64,000 nucleotides of DNA. Source: Bacteroidia bacterium. GTDB taxonomy: Bacteria > Bacteroidota > Bacteroidia > AKYH767-A > OLB10. Positions 1-9,228 of this stretch are shown piece by piece. Location of the stretch: NCBI GenBank assembly GCA_037045145.1, contig JBAOIA010000012.1:372001-436000 (forward strand). The letters are read 5' to 3'. The notes below the pieces were generated by a model, which saw nothing but the letters and a program-made list of their open reading frames with translations, was not told where the DNA came from and ran no database searches. The stretch's first letter is position 1. Every line of letters begins with the position of its first letter. The translations under genes were made by a program, and so were the position numbers.

Positions 1-1237
1 GTACATAATTTTCATTAGCATCTACTAAAACTTCATTATCAACTTCCGGTGAATCATACTCTGTTCTTCCAACAAAATAGTTCCCTTCTTTCCTGTCGAA
101 AAGTGTTTTGAAACTTTTTCCGATTTTTTTCTGATTTATGCTGTCAGAAATATTCTGTTGTACCTGCATCAATTCGTCTAATCTGCGTTGCTTGGTTGTT
201 TCATCAACATCATCATTCAATGTGTAAGCATGCGTGTTTTCCTCATGCGAATAAGTAAAAACTCCCACCCTCTCAAATCGTAATTCTTCAAGAAAACGTA
301 TTAATGTTTCATGATCCTGCTCTGTCTCGCCCGGATAACCCGAAATGAATGTTGTACGAATGGCAATATTTGGAATTTTATTTCGCACGGTGTCTAACAA
401 CGCCCTTGTTTTATCACTTGTAATTCCCCTGCGCATACTCTTTAACATACTGTCACTGGCATGCTGAAGTGGAATATCTAAATACTTACAAATTTTATTT
501 TCTCTTTGCATTACATCAAGGACATCAAGTGGAAACCCTGAAGGAAATGCATAATGCAGGCGAATCCACTCAATACCATCAACGGTGCACAACTGCTCCA
601 TCAAACTCGCAAGTTTTCTTTCCTTATAAATGTCCAATCCATAAAATGTAGAATCTTGTGCTATAAGCAGTAATTCTTTTGTGCCTTTGGCTGCTAAAAT
701 TTTTGCTTCCTGCACCAACTCTTCTATTGGTTTTGAAATATGTGCACCGCGCATCAATGGAATGGCACAAAAAGAACAAGGACGGTCGCAACCCTCTGAA
801 ATTTTCATATAGGCAAAATGACGTGGTGTTGTTACCAACCGCTCTCCAATCAACTCATGCTTATAGTCTGCTCCAAGTGTTTTAAGAAGTAATGGTAAAT
901 CACGTGTTCCAAAAATGTTGTCAATTCCTTTAATCTCTTTCTCTAAATCGGGTTTGTATCTTTCGGAAAGGCAACCTGTAACAATCAACTTTTCGATTTT
1001 ACCTTTTTCCTTCTCCTTTGCATAATGTAGAATTGTGTCTATTGACTCTTGTTTTGCATTATCAATAAAACCACAGGTATTTATAATTACAATTTCTGCT
1101 TGTCGTTTCGACTCATGCTCCACTTCTATTTCATTGGCACGTAGCTGCCCCATCAGCACTTCGGAATCAACTACGTTTTTACTGCAACCAAGAGTAACAA
1201 CGTTAACCTTTAACTGTTTGGATGTTTTTGTTCTCAT
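1..1237 (-). CDS. rimO: Ribosomal protein S12 methylthiotransferase RimO (3' end outside window)
   Basis: Radical-SAM enzyme that adds a methylthio group to a conserved aspartate of ribosomal protein S12. Read on the minus strand from the ATG at 1237, about 412 residues stay open to the window edge. The N-terminal methylthiotransferase domain has VVTLGCSKN (Cys18) and NTCGFID. The radical-SAM cluster is EGCDRPCSFCAIP, followed by RGAHISKPIEE, which fits RimO better than MiaB. The family is usually around 430-445 residues, so only the end of the C-terminal TRAM region should be missing. The upstream gene stops three bases before this start, so the two are probably co-transcribed. Confidence 0.95.
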   Translation of the reverse strand, partial: MRTKTSKQLKVNVVTLGCSKNVVDSEVLMGQLRANEIEVEHESKRQAEIVIINTCGFIDNAKQESIDTILHYAKEKEKGKIEKLIVTGCLSERYKPDLEKEIKGIDNIFGTRDLPLLLKTLGADYKHELIGERLVTTPRHFAYMKISEGCDRPCSFCAIPLMRGAHISKPIEELVQEAKILAAKGTKELLLIAQDSTFYGLDIYKERKLASLMEQLCTVDGIEWIRLHYAFPSGFPLDVLDVMQRENKICKYLDIPLQHASDSMLKSMRRGITSDKTRALLDTVRNKIPNIAIRTTFISGYPGETEQDHETLIRFLEELRFERVGVFTYSHEENTHAYTLNDDVDETTKQRRLDELMQVQQNISDSINQKKIGKSFKTLFDRKEGNYFVGRTEYDSPEVDNEVLVDANENYV

Positions 1238-1240
1238 GGC

Positions 1241-1744
1241 TTAAAAAGTCTTTTTAAAATCAGATTCCGGATAATTTATTTTTACTACATCATCATTTAT
1301 CAATGTATTGAGAAAATCTATCATCCTTGCATAATTTTTAACGTAGGCATTTGAAGCTTTACTGAAATGCTGTTTCAACCCTATTCTTATTTCAAGCTCA
1401 ATTACTCTCGGAAAATGATCGGATGAGATATAACCGAAGTTTGCATAATCATCAAAGTATTCTTTTTGCAATGAGTCAACCGGAAAATCTTTTAAAAAGT
1501 TTCTGATTGATTTCTTTTGTTTTGATTTCAATTTCTTTGCTAAATAAACTACACGCGATTTACCATAGTCGGAAACACCACTTATTTTCACACTGTCATC
1601 CTTTAACAAATATTCATAAGAGGTAAACTGCAAGTTTCTGTTATCAGAAACCTTTATTCGGAATGATTTGTCTGTACGCTGTGCAAAACCACTGATACTG
1701 AACAGAACAAGTACAACAAGTATTAATTTAAAGCGAAGGTGCAT
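1241..1744 (-). CDS. Secreted protein of unknown function
   Basis: A 167-residue protein with a clear N-terminal signal peptide (hydrophobic residues about 6-20, ending SISGFAQ), so it is probably periplasmic or exported. I do not recognise a family. The mature part is charged, with many Lys and Asp residues and no cysteines, and no catalytic motif is visible. It lies directly upstream of rimO with three bases between stop and start, which suggests a shared transcript but says nothing about function. The start is the first ATG, at the head of the signal peptide. Confidence 0.75.
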   Translation of the reverse strand: MHLRFKLILVVLVLFSISGFAQRTDKSFRIKVSDNRNLQFTSYEYLLKDDSVKISGVSDYGKSRVVYLAKKLKSKQKKSIRNFLKDFPVDSLQKEYFDDYANFGYISSDHFPRVIELEIRIGLKQHFSKASNAYVKNYARMIDFLNTLINDDVVKINYPESDFKKTF

Positions 1745-1960
1745 GAAATAATGATATTGAGTTCTTTATAATGGCGCAAAGTTATCAATTCTGTACTTGT
1801 GCAGCAATGACATGGCTAATAAACATATAAGAGAATGAGATTGGCATAAAATAAAAATAGGATTGAAAAAAACCGATTCCAAAAAAAATATTTTTTTTTA
1901 ACCATTTCATATAATTTGGTTCATTACTTTTAGCATTCAATTTTGAGAACCTTTACCAGT

Positions 1961-2719
1961 ATGTCTTTCCGAAATATTTTACTTGCTATTGCGATTATAT
2001 TTTCATCATGCAAACAAAGTGCACACTTAGTAAAAACAGAAACCACCACCTACCCTCTTAATAAACCCGGCTACACCCAAGTTGATTCCTCAATCTTAAA
2101 TTCGTATTCATCCTATAAGCACACCATTGATTCCATTATGGATCGTGTAATTATTGTTAGTGAAATGAGCATGCAGAAAAAGACTCCAGAAGGTTTACTT
2201 GGAAATTTCACTGCAGATGCAGCATTAAAACAAGTGGAAAACGATTTCCATGATAATAGCTTTTCTAAAATTGATTTCTGTTTTCTGAACAATGGCGGTT
2301 TGCGAGCAGCACTGCCCAAAGGCGATATTACCATAGGTAATATATACTCGTTGATGCCATTTGAAAACGAAATGGTATTGCTGGTATTGAATGGAGAAAC
2401 AACCTCAAAACTTATCAATTTTATTGCGGCTAAAGGGGGTATGCCCGTGTCCGGATTAACAATGCGCATTCATGATTCAAACGTAACAGAAGCTAAAATT
2501 CAAGGTATGCCATTCGACAGTTCTAAAAGTTATGTTGTGGCAACATCTGATTATCTTGCCAATGGTGGTGACAATTTATCTTTTTTATCAGATGCAGAAA
2601 AAAAAATATCTACAGGAATGAAACTTCGTGACCTACTCATTAAATACCTGGAAGAAAAAAATAAAAAAGGAGAAAAATTATCTGCTAAAATTGAAGGGAG
2701 GATTATTTATGACAAATAG
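1961..2719 (+). CDS. 5'-nucleotidase C-terminal domain lipoprotein
   Basis: Protein of 252 residues matching the substrate-binding C-terminal domain of UshA-type 5'-nucleotidases. Diagnostic segments are FLNNGGLRAALPKGDIT, the SLMPFENEMV stretch and VATSDYLANGGDNLS. The N-terminus has a lipoprotein signal with lipobox FSSC, predicting an envelope-anchored protein. The frame is open back to a TTG at 1943, but ATG 1961 places Met directly before the signal peptide and is preferred. The stop overlaps the start of the next gene, which encodes the matching metallophosphatase domain, so the pair probably forms one enzyme from two chains. Confidence 0.85.
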   Translation: MSFRNILLAIAIIFSSCKQSAHLVKTETTTYPLNKPGYTQVDSSILNSYSSYKHTIDSIMDRVIIVSEMSMQKKTPEGLLGNFTADAALKQVENDFHDNSFSKIDFCFLNNGGLRAALPKGDITIGNIYSLMPFENEMVLLVLNGETTSKLINFIAAKGGMPVSGLTMRIHDSNVTEAKIQGMPFDSSKSYVVATSDYLANGGDNLSFLSDAEKKISTGMKLRDLLIKYLEEKNKKGEKLSAKIEGRIIYDK

Positions 2720-3644
2720 AAGAGATTTTATAAGAACATTTGCTGTGGGCGTTGCAGGACTCAATCTCACGGGATTACCATTTCAGGCATTGGCAAAAAG
2801 AAGGGTTACAAAAATAACCATACTCCATACCAACGATGTTCACAGCCACATAGATCCATTTCCGGCCAACGACCCAAAATATCCTGGTCTTGGCGGGGTA
2901 GCACAACGTGCTGCTATTATTAATGATATCAGAAATAAAGAACGTAATGTTTTACTTCTTGATGCAGGTGATATTTTTCAGGGTACACCTTACTTTAATT
3001 TATTTGGTGGCGAAGTAGAACTAAAATTGATGTCGCAACTTGGATATGATGCCGGCACTATTGGAAATCACGACTTTGACAATGGTGTTGATGGACTGTC
3101 AAGTCAATTGAAACATGCAAACTTCCCTCTAATAGTTTGCAATTACGATTTCAAAGGAACATCTATGGCGGGTAAAACCATTCCTTATAAAATATTTGAA
3201 AAAGAAGATGTACGAATTGGAGTATTCGGCCTCGGAATTGAACTGGAAGGGTTGGTTGACAAGAAAATGTATGGAGAAACAAAATATCTTGACCCCTTGG
3301 AGAAAGCCGCAGAAACTGCACATCATTTAAAATTCAATGAGAAGTGCGATTTAATTATTTGCCTCTCACACTTAGGCTATAGATACCCAAATAAAAAGGT
3401 AAGTGATGATGTTTTGGCAAAGAAATCGCTCAATATAGATTTAATAATCGGTGGTCATACGCATACATTCATTGACAAACCATTCGTATATAAAAATCGT
3501 GACAATAAAGATGTTTTGGTGGCTCAGGTCGGTTGGGCAGGAATAAAATTAGGCAGAATTGATTTTTTTGTTGATAAAAAAATGCGTACATTGACAGCCG
3601 ATAGCACTACGTTAAAAGTTTTGAATTATGCAAGAGCAATTTAA
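2709..3644 (+). CDS. 5'-nucleotidase metallophosphatase domain protein, Tat-type signal
   Basis: Protein of 311 residues carrying the calcineurin-like catalytic half of a 5'-nucleotidase. The metal-binding motifs appear in order: ILHTNDVHSHID, LLDAGDIFQGTPYF, GTIGNHDFDNG, CLSHLG and IGGHTHTF. The start begins TNRRDFIRTF, a twin-arginine signal, followed by a hydrophobic stretch, so export in folded form is likely. A longer frame opens at 2628, but that would put a lysine-rich stretch before the Tat signal. ATG 2709 overlaps the end of the upstream binding-domain gene by 11 bases (translational coupling). It probably hydrolyses nucleotides or related phosphoesters in the periplasm. Confidence 0.9.
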   Translation: MTNRRDFIRTFAVGVAGLNLTGLPFQALAKRRVTKITILHTNDVHSHIDPFPANDPKYPGLGGVAQRAAIINDIRNKERNVLLLDAGDIFQGTPYFNLFGGEVELKLMSQLGYDAGTIGNHDFDNGVDGLSSQLKHANFPLIVCNYDFKGTSMAGKTIPYKIFEKEDVRIGVFGLGIELEGLVDKKMYGETKYLDPLEKAAETAHHLKFNEKCDLIICLSHLGYRYPNKKVSDDVLAKKSLNIDLIIGGHTHTFIDKPFVYKNRDNKDVLVAQVGWAGIKLGRIDFFVDKKMRTLTADSTTLKVLNYARAI

Positions 3645-3806
3645 TTTTTTTTTCAAAAATATTCACAGCATATTTGCACCTCGATTAAAAAACGAGAACC
3701 ACCAAAAAATAATTTTTGAATTTTATCTTACAATTGAAAATTTACTTCTATCTTTAAAAACCAAATTTTACCTCAAACCAATACTTAACTTTTAAAATTA
3801 CAATTA

Positions 3807-5255
3807 GTGTTGAAACAGACAGAGAAAAATGTTGAAAAAGTGTGGGAAAATTGCTTGAAGCTTATACGCGACAATGTAAGTCCACAAAATTTTAAAACAT
3901 GGTTTGAACCTATCAAGCCGGTAAAACTAGAAAAGCACGTACTTACTATTGAAGTACCCAGCCAGTTTGTCTATGAATGGCTCGAAGAGCATTTTATACA
4001 ACTGTTGCGCAAAAGCATTAAAAAAGAATTAGGTGCTGAAGGCCGTTTGGAATACTCTATCCTGATGGAGAATAACATGAACAGCTCAAAACCTTATGCA
4101 GTGAAAATTCCTGCAAAAGGTACAGGCAACCTAAAAAATCCTCAGGTAGCAATGCCGGTTAGTTTAAATACAACCATAAAAAATCCATTCATTGTTCCTG
4201 GACTAAAAAAGATTGATGTTGACTCACAACTGAATCCTAATTATTCTTTTGACAATTTTATTGAAGGAGATTGTAACCGTCTTGCACGCTCTGCAGGTTA
4301 TGCTGTTGCCAACAAACCCGGTGGAACTTCTTTTAATCCATTATTATTATATGGTGGAACAGGATTAGGAAAAACACATCTTGCTCATGCCATAGGCATT
4401 GAAATAAAAAATAATTTCCAGAATAAGACTGTACTTTATGTTCCTGCCGACAGGTTCATGAATCAGTTTGTTGATGCAGTAAAAAACAATTCACCAAACG
4501 ACTTTGTACATTTTTATCAAATGATGGATGTTTTAATAATTGACGATATTCATTTTCTTGCTGGTAAAGAAAGAACACAGGATGTCTTCTTCCATATCTT
4601 TAATCACCTCCATCAGAATAATAAACAGATAATTCTAACCTCTGATAAAGCACCGGTTGATTTACAAGGTATTGAACAACGTTTATTATCTCGCTTTAAA
4701 TGGGGGTTGTCTGCCGACCTGCAGTCGCCAGATTTAGAAACACGCATTGCCATCCTGAAAAGGAAAATGTATAATGACGGCATTGAATTACCTACTGAAA
4801 TTGTTGAATATATTGCTTATAGTATTACAACAAACATCAGAGAGCTTGAAGGTGCACTCATTTCTATCATTGCACAGACTTCATTAAATAAAAAACCTAT
4901 CACTCTTGAACTTGCCAAGCAAATGATTGACAAGTTTGTGAAAAATACTGTACATGAAATTTCTATTGACTATATTCAAAAAATAGTATGTGATTATTTT
5001 GAATTGCCTTTAGAAACTTTAAAATCAAAAACACGCAAGCGTGAAGTGGTTCAGGCACGTCAGTTGGCAATGTATTTTTCTAAGAGCCTCACAAAATCAT
5101 CTCTTTCAGCAATTGGTGCACATTGTGGAGGCAAAGACCATGCAACTGTTTTACATGCATGCCGTACAGTCAACAACCTGATGGAGACTGATAAAAAATT
5201 CAAAGGCTATATTAGCGATCTGCAAAAGCGAATAAATCTTAATCACAAAAATTAA
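3807..5255 (+). CDS. dnaA: Chromosomal replication initiator DnaA
   Basis: AAA+ ATPase of 482 residues that binds DnaA boxes and opens the replication origin. Domain I holds the helicase-loading surface (NFKTWFEPIKP, about residues 28-38). A variable linker runs to about residue 145. Walker A is GGTGLGKTH (183-191), Walker B is VLIIDDIHF (242-250), and domain IV carries the DNA-binding signature GGKDHATVLHACRTV near the C-terminus. There is no in-frame ATG before domain I. GTG at 3807 is followed at once by TTG, and either could be used. The tyrosine phosphatase gene follows after one base. Confidence 0.97.
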   Translation: MLKQTEKNVEKVWENCLKLIRDNVSPQNFKTWFEPIKPVKLEKHVLTIEVPSQFVYEWLEEHFIQLLRKSIKKELGAEGRLEYSILMENNMNSSKPYAVKIPAKGTGNLKNPQVAMPVSLNTTIKNPFIVPGLKKIDVDSQLNPNYSFDNFIEGDCNRLARSAGYAVANKPGGTSFNPLLLYGGTGLGKTHLAHAIGIEIKNNFQNKTVLYVPADRFMNQFVDAVKNNSPNDFVHFYQMMDVLIIDDIHFLAGKERTQDVFFHIFNHLHQNNKQIILTSDKAPVDLQGIEQRLLSRFKWGLSADLQSPDLETRIAILKRKMYNDGIELPTEIVEYIAYSITTNIRELEGALISIIAQTSLNKKPITLELAKQMIDKFVKNTVHEISIDYIQKIVCDYFELPLETLKSKTRKREVVQARQLAMYFSKSLTKSSLSAIGAHCGGKDHATVLHACRTVNNLMETDKKFKGYISDLQKRINLNHKN

Positions 5256-5256
5256 G

Positions 5257-5730
5257 GTGAAAATTTTGATGGTTTGCCTCGGCAACATCTGCCGTTCTCC
5301 AATTGCCGAGGGCATAATGCAAAATAAACTCAATCAGGCAGGTATTGCTGCCCAAGTTGATTCGGCCGGTTTGATAAACTATCACACCGGTGAGTTACCT
5401 GATAAACGTTCAATAGCTGTTGCCGCCAAATATGGAATTGACATTTCAGTGCAAAGGGCTCGTAGTTTTACCAAAGATGATATCAAAAATTTTGACTACA
5501 TCTTTGCAATGGATAACAATAATTACGAAAACCTGTTGGAATATGCCAATGATGCAACTGAGGCAAAACGTATTCATCTTTTATTAGATTATGCAGGACT
5601 GGGCAAAAAAACTGTTCCCGATCCCTACTATGGCGATCAAAGTGATTTTGAGCATGTATTTAGCTTACTTGACGATGCTTGTCAACGCATTTTGAAAAAG
5701 TTTGCTTATGCTCAATCCGCACTTGTCTGA
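5257..5730 (+). CDS. Low-molecular-weight protein-tyrosine phosphatase
   Basis: Cytoplasmic phosphatase of 157 residues. The catalytic P-loop is near the N-terminus as VCLGNICRSP, with Cys7 as nucleophile and Arg13 completing CX5R. The general-acid loop is VPDPYYG near residue 125. The start is GTG at 5257, because the next ATG (5269) would remove the first beta-strand just before the catalytic Cys. It follows dnaA by one base and overlaps the next gene by 23 bases, suggesting one transcript. In polysaccharide loci such enzymes act on tyrosine kinases, but no kinase is visible here, so its target is unknown. Confidence 0.92.
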   Translation: MKILMVCLGNICRSPIAEGIMQNKLNQAGIAAQVDSAGLINYHTGELPDKRSIAVAAKYGIDISVQRARSFTKDDIKNFDYIFAMDNNNYENLLEYANDATEAKRIHLLLDYAGLGKKTVPDPYYGDQSDFEHVFSLLDDACQRILKKFAYAQSALV

Positions 5731-6442
5731 CAAAAAAACAAAAGGAATTTTATACCTTATTCCTACTGCTATTGGTAGCATTCAGGCAATAGATTATCTG
5801 CCTCAAACTGTTATTGAAATTATTCATTCATTGGATGAGTTTATTGTCGAGAATTCAAAATCAGCCCGACAGTTTCTTAAACATTGCAACATCCCTACAC
5901 CACAACAGCAACTCATCATTCATGAACTCAACAAGCATGACGGCAACGTTTTTGAAACATCATTTTTCAGTAACCTGCTTTCAGGAAAAAACGTTGGTAT
6001 GCTGAGCGATGCAGGCTGTCCTGCTGTTGCCGATCCTGGTGCATTAATTGTAGCCGAAGCACATAAATTGCAAATAAAGGTAGTGCCACTTTCAGGCCCA
6101 TCATCTATACTTTTAGCACTAATGGCTTCTGGACTCAATGGGCAGCAGTTTGCTTTTAATGGCTATCTGCCAAAAGAAAAAACAGAACGTAATAATGCAA
6201 TAAAAAAAGCAGAGAAAGAATCTGCACAACGCAATCAAACACAAATATTTATTGAAACACCCTATCGCAATAATGCTTTGTTTGATGATTTTCTGAATAA
6301 CCTGCAACCATCAACCCGTCTTTGCATAGCTTCTGCATTGCAGTGTGAAAATGAAAAAATTAAGACACAAAGAATTTCTGAATGGAAAAAACAACAACCG
6401 GAGTTGAACAAACACCCTGTTGTTTGGCTATTTTTGGCTTAA
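5708..6442 (+). CDS. RsmI-like SAM-dependent methyltransferase (tetrapyrrole methylase fold)
   Basis: Protein of 244 residues with the fold shared by RsmI, which 2'-O-methylates C1402 of 16S rRNA, and by tetrapyrrole methylases. The N-terminal strand is GILYLIPTAIG, and the SAM-binding region has MLSDAGCPAVADPGA where RsmI usually reads SDAGTPxISDPG. VPLSGPSSILLALMASGL and the FNGYLP region follow. Bacteroidota often carry this divergent relative besides a true RsmI, so a rRNA target is likely but not certain. ATG 5708 is preferred to an in-frame TTG at 5702. The start lies inside the end of the upstream phosphatase gene. Confidence 0.8.
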   Translation: MLNPHLSDKKTKGILYLIPTAIGSIQAIDYLPQTVIEIIHSLDEFIVENSKSARQFLKHCNIPTPQQQLIIHELNKHDGNVFETSFFSNLLSGKNVGMLSDAGCPAVADPGALIVAEAHKLQIKVVPLSGPSSILLALMASGLNGQQFAFNGYLPKEKTERNNAIKKAEKESAQRNQTQIFIETPYRNNALFDDFLNNLQPSTRLCIASALQCENEKIKTQRISEWKKQQPELNKHPVVWLFLA

Positions 6443-6452
6443 TATTTATTAA

Positions 6453-7124
6453 ATGGTAGCACTCCTGAATTTTCTACTCATTACTATAATCTCATGCTTT
6501 GTGCTATCCTTGATTTTACTCATGGTAAGCCCACGCATTCCTGTACTTTTTAGCTATATTGCCATTGCCTTGCACATAACTTCAATTGCTCTGTATTTGA
6601 TTTATAGAAACGCTGTACACGAAGAAAGAGTAGTCATGCTTTTTGCTGCTATTATATGTAGTGGCATTATTCCATTTACACTCATTGTCAGACGAAAATT
6701 TCCCCTTATTTTAAAAATATATTTCGGTGTTTTTATGCTGAGTTTGCCTTTGTTTATAATAGCGCCATCTAAAATGCTTACTATTCTGAGTATGGGTTAC
6801 CTGAACACAGAAAATGCACATGAGATGCTTCTAAACAAGAACTACTACCTCTTGAAAGAACAAGGCTTAATCAAACAAAACAACAATGAAGCTACCTTTA
6901 AGGTTGTAAAGAGAATAGGTATCTTTAACAAAACCCTTGCACGAAATATTTTTATTGGTTTTATGCCAGATTCTGCAAAAATTTTATTTTTAGACGAAAA
7001 ATCGGAAATTCGCCTCCGTACATACAAGCATAGTAAAACAGAAATTGATAGCTTAGATATTACAACAAAAACTATATCATCACGCGACACCATTTTGAAA
7101 ATCATAAAAACACAACATAAATGA
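6453..7124 (+). CDS. Membrane protein of unknown function
   Basis: Protein of 223 residues with four predicted transmembrane segments in the first 110 residues (starting around residues 4, 30, 58 and 85), then a soluble, mostly basic tail of about 110 residues. I recognise no family and see no catalytic motif. The tail contains INKNYYLLKEQG-type sequence and ends in lysine-rich residues. It begins 10 bases after the methyltransferase gene and its stop overlaps the start of the next gene in an ATGA arrangement, so it belongs to the dnaA-side transcript. Confidence 0.7.
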   Translation: MVALLNFLLITIISCFVLSLILLMVSPRIPVLFSYIAIALHITSIALYLIYRNAVHEERVVMLFAAIICSGIIPFTLIVRRKFPLILKIYFGVFMLSLPLFIIAPSKMLTILSMGYLNTENAHEMLLNKNYYLLKEQGLIKQNNNEATFKVVKRIGIFNKTLARNIFIGFMPDSAKILFLDEKSEIRLRTYKHSKTEIDSLDITTKTISSRDTILKIIKTQHK

Positions 7125-8086
7125 CACGATTCTATTTATCAGTACTTACAATTTTTTCTGTACTGACAACATCTGCACAACAAATGTCAACAGATATTTT
7201 TCTAACAAGCTTTGGCATGAACCGCGAAGGACAATATTTTTTTACTGCTCCGCTGAATATCACACATCGCCCCGGATATGACAATCAACCTTCATTTTCT
7301 AAAGACGGCAGTAAAGTTTATTATGTAGCCTATTACGACACTTTACAGAGTGATATTTTTGTTTATAACCTTGAAGACAGCACCAACACAAGGCTGACAG
7401 AAACACCTGAAAGTGAATTTTCACCACGGGTGACGACAGATGATTTAGGATTTACTGTTGTGAGAGTTGATGCAGATAAAGGTCAGCGTTTGTACAGAAT
7501 ACTAATGGATGGAACTAATGAATTTCAGCTTCTTGGTGTATCTGATTCTGTTGCCTATTACTGTATTGCAAATGACAGCACCTATGCTGTTGCTGATCTA
7601 AACAACAATGTAATGGAATTAAATATTTACGAAATGCCGGGTGAGCAATTTATCCCATTGGCAAAAAATATTGGACGCTGTATTGCTGTTATTCCTGACG
7701 GTGATAATGAAATAAGCTATGTTGACAAAGCAGACACCAACGGATATATGCTTATGTCGTTTTCAATAAATTCAGGATTGATTGGAAGTGTTTGCCAACT
7801 TAAAAAAGGTGTTGAAGATTATGTGTGGACAAAAGATGGTAAACTGCTTATCGGCTACGAAGGCAAATTGATGATGTTTGACCGTAGTAAGCCTGAGAAC
7901 GGGTGGACAGAACTTGCAGACTTCAGTAAGTCGGTTGGGAATTTTTACAGAATTGCAATCAGTCAACAAGGAACTCAACTAGCATTGGTTGCCTACACCA
8001 AGGAAGATAAAAAACAAGATGCCACCAAAGATGATTCCGGCAAAAAAGATGAAAAGAAAAAACGTAAAAAGAAGAAAGATGAATAA
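7121..8086 (+). CDS. Exported TolB/PD40-like beta-propeller protein
   Basis: Protein of 321 residues with a signal peptide (cut near LTTSAQQ) and repeats of the WD40-like PD40 type. The clearest is NQPSFSKDGSKVYYVAYYD followed by DIFVYNLEDS, which is how TolB-type propellers read. A second, weaker repeat is EFSPRVTTDDLGFTVVRVD. It ends in a lysine/aspartate-rich low-complexity tail. The likely location is the periplasm, with a binding rather than catalytic role. The start overlaps the upstream membrane-protein gene by four bases, suggesting coupled translation. Its partner or ligand cannot be told from sequence. Confidence 0.7.
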   Translation: MTRFYLSVLTIFSVLTTSAQQMSTDIFLTSFGMNREGQYFFTAPLNITHRPGYDNQPSFSKDGSKVYYVAYYDTLQSDIFVYNLEDSTNTRLTETPESEFSPRVTTDDLGFTVVRVDADKGQRLYRILMDGTNEFQLLGVSDSVAYYCIANDSTYAVADLNNNVMELNIYEMPGEQFIPLAKNIGRCIAVIPDGDNEISYVDKADTNGYMLMSFSINSGLIGSVCQLKKGVEDYVWTKDGKLLIGYEGKLMMFDRSKPENGWTELADFSKSVGNFYRIAISQQGTQLALVAYTKEDKKQDATKDDSGKKDEKKKRKKKKDE

Positions 8087-8186
8087 AGCCGAATTTGTTA
8101 TTGAACGCCTATAGCATTGTGTTCAACTCTCTTTTAAGCATCAGATTTACGAATTAAATTGCTATGACAAGAACAAACCTTCCCAC

Positions 8187-9227
8187 ATGAAAACTGATTT
8201 TATCATAGTCGGAAATGGTTTAGCCGGAAGTTTACTTGCATGGAATCTTTTACAGTTTGAAAAAAAAGTTGTAATTATTGATGAGTTCAATAACACCGCT
8301 GCATCACAGGTTTCGGCAGGAATTTTTTTACCGGTTACAGGAAGGCGCATTGTAAGAACATGGATGGCTGATGAACTCCTTGCAGAAGTAAAAGCACTCT
8401 TTTCTCAATTAGGAACACACTTTGGGGAAACTTATATTCATGAAATGCCGGTGGTGGAAATTCCGGCTTCTGTTAAAGAATGGAATGAATGGCAAAATCG
8501 TGCATCAAGTCACGACATCGGCAAATACATAAATTGCTTTTTAGCACCTGACACAATTGAATCTGTCCATTGCCCTTATGGTGCAATTGAATTAAAAAAC
8601 AGTGGCTATGTAAATATTTCTGCATGTGTTAATGTTTTAAAAACCCAATACCTGAAGATGGGGATTATCCATTCAGAAAAATTCAACTTTAACGATTTAC
8701 AATTTTCCAATAAAATAATTTATAAAAATATAGAAGCTCATAAAATAATTTTCTGTGAAGGTGCAGATGGCATCAGTAATCCATTTTTTAATTATCTGCC
8801 CTATCAGCTTTCCAAAGGAGAAATACTGACAATACGTTGCAATACACTTTCAGAAAAACAAATTATAAATCATGGCATTTTTATTCTGCCAATAGGCAAT
8901 CAGTTGTTCAGAGTAGGCTCAACCTACGAATGGAATGATTTAACAACAGACACAACAGAAAGCGCCAGAAACACTTTAACCGAAAAGCTGCATGCAGTTT
9001 TGAAAACAGACTTTGAAATAGTTGATCAGAAAGCAGGCATCAGACCAAGTGTAAAAGAGAGAAGACCTTTTATCGGCATACATCCAAAACATAAAAACAT
9101 TGGAATATTTAATGGGCTTGGCACAAAAGGTATTATGCTGGCACCTTATTTTTCAAAACATTTTGCCAGTCATCTTGCACACGATAAACCATTAATGGCA
9201 GATGTGGATATTGCTCGATTTTCTTAA
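8187..9227 (+). CDS. FAD-dependent oxidoreductase of the DAO (DadA/glycine oxidase-like) family
   Basis: Protein of 346 residues starting with a Rossmann dinucleotide-binding motif, FIIVGNGLAGSLLAWNLL (GxGxxG), and an acidic end to the second strand (VVIIDE). The C-terminal FAD contact region reads KAGIRPSVKERRPFIG and NGLGTKGIMLAPYFS, typical of D-amino-acid-oxidase-type flavoproteins. It may oxidise an amino acid or similar amine, but the substrate cannot be read from the sequence. It converges with the proline dehydrogenase gene, with one base between the two stop codons. A short non-coding stretch of 100 bases separates it from the preceding gene, so it may have its own promoter. Confidence 0.82.
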   Translation: MKTDFIIVGNGLAGSLLAWNLLQFEKKVVIIDEFNNTAASQVSAGIFLPVTGRRIVRTWMADELLAEVKALFSQLGTHFGETYIHEMPVVEIPASVKEWNEWQNRASSHDIGKYINCFLAPDTIESVHCPYGAIELKNSGYVNISACVNVLKTQYLKMGIIHSEKFNFNDLQFSNKIIYKNIEAHKIIFCEGADGISNPFFNYLPYQLSKGEILTIRCNTLSEKQIINHGIFILPIGNQLFRVGSTYEWNDLTTDTTESARNTLTEKLHAVLKTDFEIVDQKAGIRPSVKERRPFIGIHPKHKNIGIFNGLGTKGIMLAPYFSKHFASHLAHDKPLMADVDIARFS

Positions 9228-9228
9228 A

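Noticed and set aside
2628..2708. Extended start for the metallophosphatase
   Set aside because: It would add 27 lysine-rich residues before a Tat signal and overlap the upstream gene. ATG 2709 fits better.
1943..3644. 5'-nucleotidase interpreted as one frameshifted gene
   Set aside because: The domains are in inverted order and each half has its own signal sequence, so it is two genes.
3645..3806. Possible replication origin next to dnaA
   Set aside because: Only one near-match to a DnaA box (ATATTCACA, one mismatch) is visible. A cluster of boxes and an AT-rich unwinding region are not apparent.
7990..8086. Lysine-rich tail of the TolB-like protein as a nucleic-acid-binding domain
   Set aside because: It is simple low-complexity sequence (K, D and E), and the protein is exported, so binding DNA or RNA is not supported.
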